From: Paenibacillus albicereus
Lineage (GTDB): Bacteria; Bacillota; Bacilli; Paenibacillales; Paenibacillaceae
DNA length: 64,000 bases
Direction: 5' to 3'
Assembly (NCBI RefSeq): GCF_012676905.1
Contig: NZ_CP051428.1
Span: forward strand, 411,501-475,500
Shown: positions 32,056 through 41,900 of the stretch, in pieces
How the letters are laid out: every line of letters begins with the position of its first letter
Numbering within the stretch: position 1 is the stretch's first letter
Notes under the pieces: model-generated
Database searches by the model: none
What the model saw: only the letters and a program-made list of their open reading frames with translations
Told to the model about the DNA's origin: nothing
Program-made: the position numbers and the translations under genes

Positions 32056-32114
32056 TTGACAGCGAGAGCCGGCCTTCCGTATGATGACTTTATAAAGAAA
32101 AGTATTTATAAAGT
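32056..32114 (+). promoter_or_regulatory. Promoter with long dyad before the MFS gene
   Basis: -35 TTGACA (32056-32061), 18-nt spacer, -10 TATGAT (32080-32085). Immediately downstream are perfect 9-bp inverted arms ACTTTATAA (32087-32095) and TTATAAAGT (32106-32114), 10 bases apart, covering the transcription start. This is an operator-like arrangement for an unidentified repressor. Confidence 0.7.
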
Positions 32115-32162
32115 TCAAGCTTGGACCGAACCTGCGGTTCAGCTGAAAAGGAGCCGGCTATC

Positions 32163-33620
32163 ATGAACCAACCTCGGTTATTCCGCTGGCTTTGGGCGGG
32201 GCAGAGCTTATCCAATCTGGGCGACACGCTCTATCTGCTGGCGATCGTGACGATCGTCTACGAGCTGACCGGCTCGGCGCTGTTCTCCTCGCTCGTGCCG
32301 CTCGCGCGCGTGGCGGGCCAGCTCGCTTGCGGCATCGCCGCGCCGATCGTAATGGACCGCTGGCCGCTGACGAGGCTCATCCAGCTGTCCCAGCTGCTGC
32401 AGGTGCTGCTGTTCCTCGTGCTCCTGCTGGCTGTGCGAGGGCTGGACGAGGCCGGGATCGGCGGCGTGCTTGCCCTGATCGGGCTGCTTAGCTTCACCGA
32501 CGGAATTACGACGCCGGTGCGCAACGCGCTGGTGCCCCGCTATGTCGGCAAAAAGGAGCTGCTGCGCGCGAACGGCCTCATGTCCACGACCGACCAGATC
32601 GTCATGATGGCCGGATGGGCGGCCGGAGGCGTCATCGTCGCCTGGCTGGGAGCGACGCCGGTCTTGAACGCGACGCTCGCCATCTATGCCGCTGCGCTGT
32701 TCATGACGCTTCGCCTGCGCGAGCCGGCAGGCGAGGGAACAGGAGAAGCCGCGGATGCGGCCGAAGACGGAGCGTCGGCCCGTGGCGCTGAAGCTGACAA
32801 CGATGGAACGACAACCGATAAAGCGAGGCTCGACGGGAGCGGGAAGACATTCGCTGCGGGCGCCGGCGGCTCGGAGGCGGAAAGCCGACCAGGCGGCGCA
32901 TGGGCATCGGTCCAGGAGGGCTGGCGGAATATTTGGCGCAATCCGGTGCTGCGGCTCATCTTTTGGATCGAGACGATCGAGGGAACGGTGAGCGCGACGT
33001 GGATCGGAGCGCTGCTGCTCGTCTATGCGACGGAGCAGCTCGGCTCCGGCACCGAATGGTACGGGTTCATCAACGCCGGGTACTTCGCCGGCTGCATCGC
33101 GGGCGGGCTGCTCGTCGTCGCCTTCACGCGGCGGCTGTCCCGCTGGCCGGCGCTGTCGATCGCGGCGGGCGCGGGCCTGATGGGGCTGTTCACGCTCGCC
33201 TTCGCTTGGACGACGGCTCCGCTGCTGGCGCTGGCGCTCGTCGTGCTGATGGGGCCGCCGCAGCAGCTGCGGGAGGTGACGAGGCGGACGGTATTCCAAA
33301 AGGTCTGTCCGCCGGAGCAGCTGCCCAAGGTGATGAGCGCGGAGAACACGCTCGTCTACTCGCTGTTCGGCCTGTCCGTCGTGCTGCTGTCCTGGATGGC
33401 GGACCGCTGGGGAGTCGGAGCCGTCTACACGATGTCCGGCCTGTTCTATCTGACGACCGCGATCCTTACGGCGCTGTTCCGACGGCGCATCGACGCGGCC
33501 TCCCGCGCAGCGGACGCGGCGGAAGCGGCCTCCGAAAGACTGTCGCAAGCGGCTGGCAGGCAGCCGCTGGATCGAAGCTCCGGGGCCGACGCAGGCGTCG
33601 AGCCGCTCACCCGGCCGTGA
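32163..33620 (+). CDS. MFS transporter (MFS_3/EntS-like)
   Basis: 485-aa major facilitator with about 12 TM helices. N-terminal FRWLWAGQSLSNLGDTLYLLAIVTIVYELTGSALFSSLVPLAR and GLLSFTDGITTPVRNALVPRYVGKKELLRANGLMSTTDQIVMM are typical of the MFS_3 group that includes enterobactin and macrolide exporters. A charged low-complexity loop of about 75 residues (about 185-260) separates the two halves. The ATG at 32163 follows AAAAGGAGCC. The 3' end overlaps the convergent gene by 14 nt with no terminator between. Substrate unknown. Confidence 0.9.
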   Translation: MNQPRLFRWLWAGQSLSNLGDTLYLLAIVTIVYELTGSALFSSLVPLARVAGQLACGIAAPIVMDRWPLTRLIQLSQLLQVLLFLVLLLAVRGLDEAGIGGVLALIGLLSFTDGITTPVRNALVPRYVGKKELLRANGLMSTTDQIVMMAGWAAGGVIVAWLGATPVLNATLAIYAAALFMTLRLREPAGEGTGEAADAAEDGASARGAEADNDGTTTDKARLDGSGKTFAAGAGGSEAESRPGGAWASVQEGWRNIWRNPVLRLIFWIETIEGTVSATWIGALLLVYATEQLGSGTEWYGFINAGYFAGCIAGGLLVVAFTRRLSRWPALSIAAGAGLMGLFTLAFAWTTAPLLALALVVLMGPPQQLREVTRRTVFQKVCPPEQLPKVMSAENTLVYSLFGLSVVLLSWMADRWGVGAVYTMSGLFYLTTAILTALFRRRIDAASRAADAAEAASERLSQAAGRQPLDRSSGADAGVEPLTRP

Positions 33621-34770
33621 CGCCGTAGCCGGCCAGCCGGCGGCGCGCTTGCTCGGCGATGCCGGAATACTGCCGCTCGAGCTCGGCGATCGCCCGCCAC
33701 TGGGCGAGCAGCTGCGAGCCGCTGCCGAGCATGGAGCCGAGCGCGCGGTCGACGAGCGCGGCGTCGCTCTTGCGGGCGGCGGCCGAGAAGTCCCGGAGCG
33801 CGTCTCGCAGCGCCGACTCGGGGATGCGGGCGGCAGCCTTGCGGACGCGCAGCGTGTCGTTCACCGGCTCCAGGCCGGCGAGGATGCGGCGGACGTCGGC
33901 AATCTTGGCCGAGCGGGCGCGGCGCAGCTCCGCGAGCTGCTCTTCCTGCAGGCGCACGGCCTGGCGGGCGAGCTGCACGCCGGATTTCATCAGGTCGGCC
34001 TGCAGCCGCAGCGCCTTGGCCGTCTCCTTGCTGCCGGCATTGCGGCTGCGCTGGCCGAGCGCCGTGTAGCCGGCGTAGAGCGGCTCATACACGCCCTTGG
34101 CCTTGGCCACGCGCGCCTGCTGGGCGCGGATCGCCTCGTCGTCGATGGCGGCCGCGGCCTGGCGCACCGCCGTCGCCAGCTTGGCCGCCGCCGCGTGCGC
34201 GTCCTGCGCCTGCTTGCGGACGGCTGCAAGCTCCTGGAGCTGGCTCGCATACTGCCGCATGCGGTCGTTCATCCGCTTGGCCGCCTCCGGCGAAGCTTGG
34301 GACGCGGTCTTTTCGAAGGCGGCCTGAGCGCTCGGGCTGACCTCGATCGAGGAGGCAACGGCCGGAGCGGCAGGAAGCAAAAGCAGGAGCAGAAGAAGCA
34401 GCAGAGGCGAAGCGAAGCCGCTCCGACCAAGACGGCTCGAACGGCCCGCCGCGTGTGCGGCCGACGCAGGAGATAGCGGCGCGAGAGCAGGGAAAGGAGT
34501 TGTCGGATCCAGGGCAAGGGATGACGGAGACGAGGCAGAGGCAAGTGCAGAGGTCGGCGGATTCAGGACAAGGGAAGAAGCAGACGAGGCAGAGGCAGAC
34601 GCAGAGGTCAGCGAATTCAGGGCAAGGGATGACGGCGACGAGGCAGATGCAGAGGTCAGAGGGATGCGGGACGGGGGAAAAGAAGGAGCAGGCGTGATAA
34701 AGACGGGACGGCGGACGCGGCTCGGACGGGCGGCGCCGCGCCTCGGGCGGACGGCAGAGAACAGCGACAT
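33607..34770 (-). CDS. Secreted or anchored coiled-coil protein with repeat-rich N-terminus
   Basis: 387 aa. The ATG at 34770 has AAAAGGAGG nine bases upstream. Residues 1-115 are basic then Ser/Ala/Leu-rich, with three 18-residue repeats (SLALN, TSASASS type). A strongly hydrophobic run (about 120-140, PLLLLLLLLLLPAAPAVASS) looks like a signal peptide core or membrane anchor placed unusually far inside. Residues about 145-385 are helical and Ala/Arg/Gln-rich (SQLQELAAVRKQAQDAHAAAAKLATAVRQ; LRLQADLMKSGVQLARQAVRLQEEQLAELRR), suggesting coiled coils outside the membrane. I do not recognise the family. Confidence 0.65.
   Translation of the reverse strand: MSLFSAVRPRRGAARPSRVRRPVFITPAPSFPPSRIPLTSASASSPSSLALNSLTSASASASSASSLVLNPPTSALASASSPSSLALDPTTPFPALAPLSPASAAHAAGRSSRLGRSGFASPLLLLLLLLLLPAAPAVASSIEVSPSAQAAFEKTASQASPEAAKRMNDRMRQYASQLQELAAVRKQAQDAHAAAAKLATAVRQAAAAIDDEAIRAQQARVAKAKGVYEPLYAGYTALGQRSRNAGSKETAKALRLQADLMKSGVQLARQAVRLQEEQLAELRRARSAKIADVRRILAGLEPVNDTLRVRKAAARIPESALRDALRDFSAAARKSDAALVDRALGSMLGSGSQLLAQWRAIAELERQYSGIAEQARRRLAGYGVTAG
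34505..34667 (-). repeat. 54-bp in-frame tandem repeat, three copies
   Basis: Copies begin near 34509, 34563 and 34617, exactly 54 bp apart, with conserved GACGAGGCAG and GCAGAGGTC blocks on the plus strand. 54 is a multiple of three, so copy changes would add or remove 18 residues of the N-terminal Ser/Ala-rich part of the gene at 33607-34770. Confidence 0.85.
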
Positions 34771-34907
34771 AGACGGAAGCCTCCTTTTGAAATTGCTCCA
34801 AGCAGGGCGAACCGGCATTCGCCGTCCTCTGACGGCTAAGCAAGATCCATTCCGAGAAGGACAAGATTTGCAGAGCGATCCGCTCCGCCTCTCTTGTCTC
34901 CCGACGC

Positions 34908-34958
34908 AAAAAGCACCGCAGCAAAAAGGCTCGAGATGAGCCCAATGCTGCGGTGCTT
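34908..34958 (-). terminator. Terminator of the methyltransferase gene
   Basis: Arms AAGCACCGCAGCA and TGCTGCGGTGCTT with an inner CTCGAG/CTCATC-type loop; on the minus strand followed by five T residues. Lies 61 nt after the stop of the gene at 35019. Confidence 0.85.
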
Positions 34959-35018
34959 CCGCATGCTTGGAGCGTACGTATGTTCGTAATTACACTATAT
35001 CAAGCCCGGCGGAGGCTG

Positions 35019-36017
35019 TCAACCGTCGGCAAGGCAAAGATGGAACAGCCGGACGAAATTCCCTTTGGTGAGCCGCGCGGTCGCCTCGATGCGGAAGCCC
35101 GCTTCCTGGAGGATCGCTTCGATCGGCTCGGTCGTCACGACGACGGCGCGGCCGGTCAGCCGCCGCAGCGCGATCAGCATGCCGAGCTGCTCCTCCGGCG
35201 GGGACACGGAACAGAGATTGTAAGGCATGTCGAGCACGCCGGCGTCGAACGCTCCGCTCAGCCCGCGCATGTCGCCGATGGAGACGAGCTCCTCGGCATG
35301 CCCGAAATGGCGCAGGTTCTCCCGCGCTCCGACGGCGGCGAGCGGGTTGAGGTCGTTGCCGCGGCAGGAAAAGCCGAGCGAGAGCGCCTCCAGCAGCACG
35401 GTGCCGATGCCGCAGCACGGATCGACGAGCGAGCTGCCCGCCGGCTCTCCCGGAGCGGCGATGTTGACGGCGGCGCGCGCGGCTCGCGTCGGCAGCGCGG
35501 TCGAATACTGGCGCGGCTTGTCCTGGTGCCGCAGCCAGAGCGGCTCCGCCTCGGCCAGCTCGCCGGCCAGCCAGCGGCCTTCGTGCCGGGTGAGTCCGTA
35601 GACGACATCCGGCCGCTTCAGCTCCGGCTCGCCGGTGACGGCGAGGCCGAGGGCTCGTTCCAGCTCGAGGCGGCGGCGGTCGGGATGCTGGTCCAGCGCC
35701 CCCGTTTTCACATAGCGGGCTCGAAACAGGCGCTCTCCCGGCGAAAGGACGGCTCCGGCGGCCTCCAGAAGCTCCGGCTCGGATGCGGCCTCGGCGCGGA
35801 TGTCCAGACGCTGCTTGAGGAACGGGCTGCGGCTCGGATCGAGGCGGCGGGCATGGCGGAAGGCGCGGCTGTCCGGCGTCATGAGGAAGCCGGGGAACAG
35901 GCACGAGAGCTCGAGCGCGCACAGCTCGGCCTCGGACTCGTGGCACGCATAGATGTAGAGATAGTCGCGGACGCTGGCCGTGAAGCCGTCGCCGGGACGG
36001 AATTCGGTTGGATTCAT
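35019..36017 (-). CDS. TRM11-like nucleic-acid methyltransferase
   Basis: 332 aa. N-terminal part (DYLYIYACHESEAELCALELSCLFP) resembles the region before the Rossmann domain of TRM11/Trm-G10-type RNA methyltransferases. SAM motif I is SLVDPCCGIGTVLLEALSLGF, then GNDLNPLAAVGARENL and the catalytic DMPYNLCS, a variant of the D/N-P-P-Y motif used for exocyclic amino groups. Probably an RNA (tRNA or rRNA) N2-guanine or similar methylase. The ATG at 36017 follows CAAAGGAACGG; the open frame continues upstream without similarity. Monocistronic, with a terminator. Confidence 0.85.
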   Translation of the reverse strand: MNPTEFRPGDGFTASVRDYLYIYACHESEAELCALELSCLFPGFLMTPDSRAFRHARRLDPSRSPFLKQRLDIRAEAASEPELLEAAGAVLSPGERLFRARYVKTGALDQHPDRRRLELERALGLAVTGEPELKRPDVVYGLTRHEGRWLAGELAEAEPLWLRHQDKPRQYSTALPTRAARAAVNIAAPGEPAGSSLVDPCCGIGTVLLEALSLGFSCRGNDLNPLAAVGARENLRHFGHAEELVSIGDMRGLSGAFDAGVLDMPYNLCSVSPPEEQLGMLIALRRLTGRAVVVTTEPIEAILQEAGFRIEATARLTKGNFVRLFHLCLADG

Positions 36018-36201
36018 AAGCCGTTCCTTTGCACAGGTGTCGTTCGGGGCGAAGGGCCGCCGATGCTTCATTGTACCTTGCCGGGGGGCGGGGAGGCCAG
36101 CGGGAGACGGTCGGACGAGAGCATACGGGCGAAGCGGCGGGGACAGGAGAAGAGCTGCGGAAAAGCGAGAGCGGCGCATAGGAGCTTGAACAAGCGAAAG
36201 A

Positions 36202-36233
36202 AACACCCGCGGCCCATCGGGGCGGCGGGTGTT
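36202..36233 (-). terminator. Terminator of the SLH-CAP gene
   Basis: Arms AACACCCGC and GCGGGTGTT with a GC-rich loop; on the minus strand followed by TCTTTCG. The tail is short, so strength is uncertain. Confidence 0.65.
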
Positions 36234-36251
36234 GGGCATGGCCGTGAAGGC

Positions 36252-37829
36252 TCACGGCTTGTAGAAATTCTGCGTGTAGCGATTGTCGTAGACGCCTACG
36301 CCGAGCCGCGTGTAGCCGTCGGAAAGCATCGCTTTGCGGTGGCCGGAGGAGTTGAGCCAGCCGTTATGCGCCTCGATGGCGGAGCGGTAGCCGTAGGCGA
36401 TGTTCTCGGCGGCGGCGGTGTAGCGGATGCCCTCGGCCTTCATCCGGTCGAACGGGCTCAGCCCGTCCGGATTGGAATGGCTGAAATAATCGCGCTTCGC
36501 CATGTCGGTGCTGTGCTTGCGGGCCGCGAGCGCGGCCGTGTCGTCCCAGGCGAGGGCGCCCACGCCGCGCTTGACGCGCAAGGCGTTGGTCAGATCGAAC
36601 ACCTGCCGCTCGTAGCCGGAAGCGAGCGCCTCGGCGGCCGGCTCGGCCCCGGACGGGGAGCCGGCGACGACGAGCACGGCGTCGAGCTTGCCCTCGTCGA
36701 GCGTATCGAGGAAGAGCGTCGTGCGGATGCCGCCGGAGACGAAGGAGTGCGTCTTGGCCGAGGCGGCCGGCTGTTGGCCGCTCGCCTGCTGGAGAGCGGC
36801 GGAGCTCATGCCCGGGCGGAGCGTCTTCCACAGGCCGCCGCCGTCCTCGTAGGCCGCCGGGGAGCCGGAGTAGAGGGCGACGACCTTGCCGCCGCTGATG
36901 CCGGCTTGCATGTAGCGGCTGTAGTCCTTGTTGTAGACGTACCAAGTGAAGCCTCCGAGCGCCGGGTCCTTGCGGTCCGGCGCCCCGAGCGCCTGCAGCA
37001 GCGCCGCTTCGCCGTCGCCGAGCTGGATGCCGCGCAGCTGCGGGCCGGGCGCGGCCGTCGCCGGGGACGGCGAGGCCGATGGTGCCGGCGAGGCGGACGG
37101 CGTCGGCGAAGCCGAAGGAGAAGCGGACGGGGCAGGCGAAGCGGACGGAGAAACGGACGGCGCCGGCGAAGCCGAAGGAGAAGCGGACGGGCCAGGCGAC
37201 ACGGGAGGCTGCGCCGCCGGGTAGGCGCGGAGCATCCGGCGGAGGAGGGCGACCGCCTCCGCTCGGGTCAGCGTGCTGCCGCTCTCGTAGCCGGCAGCGG
37301 TCGACGCCGTGCGCCCGCTCGCGATGCCTTCCGCGAGCAGCCAGGCCACGGCGTCGGCTTCGCCTCCGGAGCGCCCGGCGACGGAGGCCAGCAGCCGCGC
37401 GGCTTCGCCACGCGTATAGCGGGCGGCCGGCTGCGCGGCATGGAACGCGGCCCAGCCTTCGGCGGCGGCCGCGGCGTAATACGGCGAGTGCCAGGCCGCG
37501 CCGGAGGCTGCGCCCACGGCAGGCGCCGCGCCGTAGGCGCGCGCCGCCAGGGCGAGGAATTCCGGCTCGCTGAGCGCAGCCGAGGGCCGGAAGCGGCCGT
37601 TGCCGTCGCCTTGGGCGAAGCCGGCGTCGACGGCCCAGGCGATGTCCCCGGCGGCCCAATGCTTGGCGGGGACATCGGCGAAGCCGGCGCCTCGCGCGGC
37701 GGCAGGCGAAGGCGCCGCGATGGAGCCGGCGAGCAGGGACGCGGCCAACAGGGCGGATGCCGCGATCGGGACGGGGCGTCTATGCGGCGCGAAGTCCGCG
37801 GGACGGACTGATGGACGGTGGAGGAACAT
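36252..37829 (-). CDS. SLH- and CAP-domain surface protein
   Basis: 525-aa exported protein. Signal peptide (VPIAASALLAASLLAGSIAAPSPAAA), SLH-type segments at about 48-205 (AGFADVPAKHWAAGDIAWAVDAGFAQGDGNGRFRPSAALSEPEFLALAARAYG), a Ser/Pro/Ala linker of about 55 residues (209-262), a CAP-associated N-terminal domain (about 265-385, GIQLGDGEAALLQALGAPDRKDP), and a C-terminal CAP/SCP domain (about 400-525: VFDLTNALRVKRGVGALAWDDTAALAARKHSTDMAKRDYFSHSNPDG and GWLNSSGHRKAMLSDGYTRLGVGVY). Anchored to the cell wall; CAP function in bacteria is unknown. Divergent from the giant phosphoesterase across the 52-bp array. Confidence 0.9.
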   Translation of the reverse strand: MFLHRPSVRPADFAPHRRPVPIAASALLAASLLAGSIAAPSPAAARGAGFADVPAKHWAAGDIAWAVDAGFAQGDGNGRFRPSAALSEPEFLALAARAYGAAPAVGAASGAAWHSPYYAAAAAEGWAAFHAAQPAARYTRGEAARLLASVAGRSGGEADAVAWLLAEGIASGRTASTAAGYESGSTLTRAEAVALLRRMLRAYPAAQPPVSPGPSASPSASPAPSVSPSASPAPSASPSASPTPSASPAPSASPSPATAAPGPQLRGIQLGDGEAALLQALGAPDRKDPALGGFTWYVYNKDYSRYMQAGISGGKVVALYSGSPAAYEDGGGLWKTLRPGMSSAALQQASGQQPAASAKTHSFVSGGIRTTLFLDTLDEGKLDAVLVVAGSPSGAEPAAEALASGYERQVFDLTNALRVKRGVGALAWDDTAALAARKHSTDMAKRDYFSHSNPDGLSPFDRMKAEGIRYTAAAENIAYGYRSAIEAHNGWLNSSGHRKAMLSDGYTRLGVGVYDNRYTQNFYKP

Positions 37830-37989
37830 GCAAGGATGACTTCCTTTCTCATGTAAATCTAGAGTAGATGCTGTAGGCTATTCCGCCCAATTGGACGCTA
37901 CAGGAAAGCGGAGGTTGTGGCCATTCCCCGAAATGCTCCGGAAGTCCTGGATGCAAGCCGCAGAAACGAGAGGGAGAACGAGAGCCGTC

Positions 37990-38735
37990 TCGGACCCCTT
38001 CATCGCAGCTCCGGAGGCGGCGGAGGTCGAGTGAGAGTAGTCCGGACCCCGTCATCGCAGCTTCGGAGGCGGCGGAGGTCGAGTGAGAGTAGTCCGGCCC
38101 CCTTCATCGCAGCTCCGGAGGCGGTAGAAGTAGAGTGAGAGTAGTCCGGACCCCTTCATCGCAGCTCCGGAGGCGGCGGAAGTAGAGTGAGAGTAGTCCG
38201 GACCCCCTCATCGCGGCGTCGGAGGCGGCGGAGGTCGAGGGAGGGTAGTCCGGACCCCGTCATCGCAGCGTCGGACGCGGCGGAGGTCGAGTGAGAGTAG
38301 TCCGGACCCCGTCATCGCGGCGTCGGACGCGGCGGAGGTCGAGTGAGAGTAGTCCGGACCCCTTCATCGCGGCGTCGGAGGCGGCGGAGGTCGAGTGAGA
38401 GTAGTCCGGACCCCTTTATCGCGGCGTCGGAGGCGGCGGAGGTCGAGTGAGAGTAGTCCGGACCCCTTCATCGCAGCGTCGGAGGCGGCGGAGGTCGAGG
38501 GAGGGTAGTCCGGACCCCGTCATCGCGGCGTCGGAGGCGGTAGAAGTCGAGTGAGAGTAGTCCGGACCCCGTCATCGCAGCTCCGGAGGCGGCGGAGGTC
38601 GAGGGAGGGTAGTCCGGACCCCGTCATCGCAGCTTCGGAGGCGGTAGAGGTCGAGTGAGAGTAGTCCGGACCCCGTCATCGCGGCGTCGGAGGCGGCGGA
38701 GGTCGAGCGAGAGCCATCCGGTCCCCTTCATCGCC
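37990..38735. repeat. 52-bp tandem repeat array, 15 copies
   Basis: Units start with TCCGGACCCC and recur at 37990, 38042, 38094 and so on to 38718, always exactly 52 bp apart. Blocks inside the unit vary between two states: CCCCGTC or CCCCTTC, CGCAGCTCCGG or CGGCGTCGG, GGCGGAGG or GGTAGAAG, GAGTGAGAG or GAGGGAGGG. 52 is not a multiple of three and the frames are not open, so it is non-coding. It fills most of the 1.09-kb gap between two divergent surface-protein genes. It has no unique spacers and is not a CRISPR. Confidence 0.95.
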
Positions 38736-38916
38736 GCCTGTCCATTTCTGCTGAGCCGATTCCCCGAATAACGAATTTACCGTTTCTCCATCTGCCTCTG
38801 ATGCCCGGATAACAAACGTTCTTTAGCCTAGTAAAGATGGGTTCGGAAATGAGAGACATCGGATCGCGGACAGGCGGAGTGGACAGGCCTGCTGCGACAA
38901 GAGGAGGAACAGGCAG

Positions 38917-41900
38917 ATGCCGAATGAAGAAAAGCGCCGGGGGCTCCAGGCTGAGGGATGGATGACGGAACAAACGCCGGCGTCCGCCAGCGGGACTAGC
39001 CTCGGAATCGAAGAGGCCGCTGGCGGGAAGGCAGTTGGCTCCGCTTCGGACGTTCACGCCCGCCGGCAGGACGGTCAGCGCCAGCCGAATGAGCAATTCT
39101 CCCGGCAGGACAAGCTGCCCGGCCGGCTGCATGTGCAGCGCCGTCTGCGCGACATGCAGCGACGCCTGCGGAACATGCCGTGGCGCAAATGGCTCGCCGG
39201 CGGACTCGCCGCCAGCCTCATCGCGGGCGTGCTGCCCGTCGCCGGCCCGCTGCCGGAAGCGGCGGCGGCCCCGGCTCCGAACGGCGGCTCGCTGTCGCCG
39301 GTCATCGTGACGGAGATCGTGCCGGACCATGTCGGGACGGACGTGTACGAATTTTTTGAGCTTCACAACGGAAGCGCCGCTCCGCAGGACGTGACGGACG
39401 CGCTGTATTACCGGTATACGGCCAGCAGCTCGCCGGATCTGAAGTTCAGCCTCCCGGCGAATACCGTGCTTGCCCCCGGCGAGACGAAAGTGTTCTGGAA
39501 CAATACGGAGAAGAAGGCGGTCGCTTCGTTCAATGACTTCTACAGGACGGAGCTGGCGGAGAGCCAGGTCGTCTCCTTGCCGACCCAGACCGGTGGCTTC
39601 TCGGCGTTCGCCAATGACGGCAACCGCGCCGTCGTCGTCAAGAGCGAAGGCCAGGACAAGGCGATTGCCGCTTATGTAAAGGCTGACATCAGCAGCAGCG
39701 GTACGACCCTCGGCGTCCACTATCAAGCCTCCCGCACCGCCGAGCAAGGCAAATACGCCGTGCTGGCCGTGCCGACGCCGGGCTCGGTCGAGGCGGGCCA
39801 GCTGCTTGCGCCGCCGCCTGCCGTCGTGCAGGGCCAGCCGGTCGTCGCGCATGAGCCGGCCGCGTCCGCCAAGGGCGGACAAGCGCTGCCGATCGTCGTT
39901 CAGGTGGCGGACGGCGACGGCCAGCCGCTTCCGACGGCAGCCGCGACCGTCTATTACCGCACGGTCAACCAGTCCGTGTACAAAAGCGTCGCGCTGCGCT
40001 CCACGGACGGAGGCACGGCGTATGCCGGCAGCATTCCGGCGGCGGCCGTCGCCGAGGAGTCGCTGCTTTATTACATCCAGGCGGACAACGGCGGAGCCAA
40101 GGACACGACGCCGACGGCCGTCGTGCCGATCGATCTGCCGGAGCTCGATCCCGATCGGGTGCCGCCGCTGCTCGTCACCGAGGTGACGCCGGACACGGCG
40201 AACATAGGCGGCTCCGACGGATACGAGTTCATCGAAATCTACAATAATACGGATCGCGATCTTGATTTTGGCGACTACAAGCTCTATTACCGCTACCCGG
40301 ACAAAGGGCCGGAAGCCGACGTCGTCTGGGCGAGCGATCCGGAGCAGGTGACGATCCCGGCGCGGAGCGCCATCGTGCTGTGGATCATCAACGGAGCGAA
40401 CGGCTCGGCGACGGCCGCCCAGTTCAACGCGAACTTCGGCAGCTCGCTGGTCGAAGGGCAGAGCCTGTTCCGCGTGCACAGCGCCGGCATGGCCAACGGC
40501 TCGCCGCGCGCGCTCGTCGTCGGCACGAACGCGCGTGTCGACCTCGCGGTCGCTTCCTATGAGGGAGCGGACGTCAAGACGGACAAAGGCATCCAATACC
40601 GCTACCCGACGCTCGGCGGCAAGGATATGCTGAACCTCGGTCCGGCCGCGGCCAGATCGACTCCAGGAAGCGTAGAGGCGTGGCAGCTGCCCGCCCGTCC
40701 GGTCCATGTGGCGGAAGACGCGGCCGCTCCGGCGCTGCTCGACCGCACCGGCGTCGCCGAGGCGGACGCGGCCCAGGATCTCGACATCCGGCTCGAGGCG
40801 GAGGACGAGAGCGGCATTAAGTCCGTCCAGCTCCAGTACCGTACCGACAAGAGCGATTGGGCGAGCTTTTACCTGACGCGCGATTACAACGACACGTACT
40901 ATCACTACCTCGTCCCGGCGGCCGACCTGATCGGCAAAAGCTACGTCGAGTACAAGGCCGTCGCCTCCGACGGCCAGAACCGGACGGAGCTGCCGGCCGT
41001 GCGCGTGCCGGTGAAGGACGGCCGCGACAAGTCGCCGCTGCGCCTGAACGTGGCCGAAGGCCAGTTCATCCGGGGCATCCATGCGCTCAAGGGCACGGCG
41101 GAGCAGCATGCGCCGGGCGAGCTGCAGCTGGCGCTGGACGGCAGGACGGTGACGGAGGGCGTGTACGCCTCGCTGGAGCAGGACGCCTATCTGGCGTTCG
41201 ACGCGAGCGGCGTCGACTACTATTTCAAGAACGCGGTGACGATCGGTCAGGAGATCCTCTATACGTTCATGGATCCGATCCCGTCGTGGCGCACGCTGCT
41301 CTACCCGATCGGCCAGGAGCGGCTGAAGGCCGGCGACAACGGCATCTGGATCCGCGCCGGCTCCAAGTCCGGTCCTTTCGACGACCGCACGGAGGAAAAC
41401 AAGGACGACTTCCAGATCCGCAACGTGCGCCTGATTCTGGCGGACGGGACGGTCGTCTACGATCCGGCCTTTGCGGACCGGAGCAAGGTCATTGACATGG
41501 GCGACTCCGCCGGCAAGCATGTCGGACTGGAGTTCAAGTTCCCGCTGCTCGCCGAGCAGCTGCGCTCCCGGACATACGCCTGGGATACGACGACGGCGGC
41601 GGACGGAGGGCATGAGATCGGCCTGACGGGACCGGGAGGGCTGTCGCTTGCCCGCCGCGTCGTCGTGGACAACACGGCTCCGGCGATCGCGCCGACCGTC
41701 GAGGAGGGCAAGACGTACCGCGGCGCCTTCACGATCGACGCGGCCGTCACGGATGCGCTCTCCGGCGTGAAGGCCGGTTCGGTCGCGGCGACGCTGGACG
41801 GCAAGCCGGCGAAGCTGCCTTACGCAGCGACCAGCTCTGCGCTGGGCGGCGGCGAGCATGCGCTCGTCGTCGCGGCCGAGGACAACGCCGGCAACCGGAT

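Noticed and set aside
37990-38735. Repeat array considered as CRISPR
   Set aside because: Units are contiguous with no unique spacers and no cas genes nearby.
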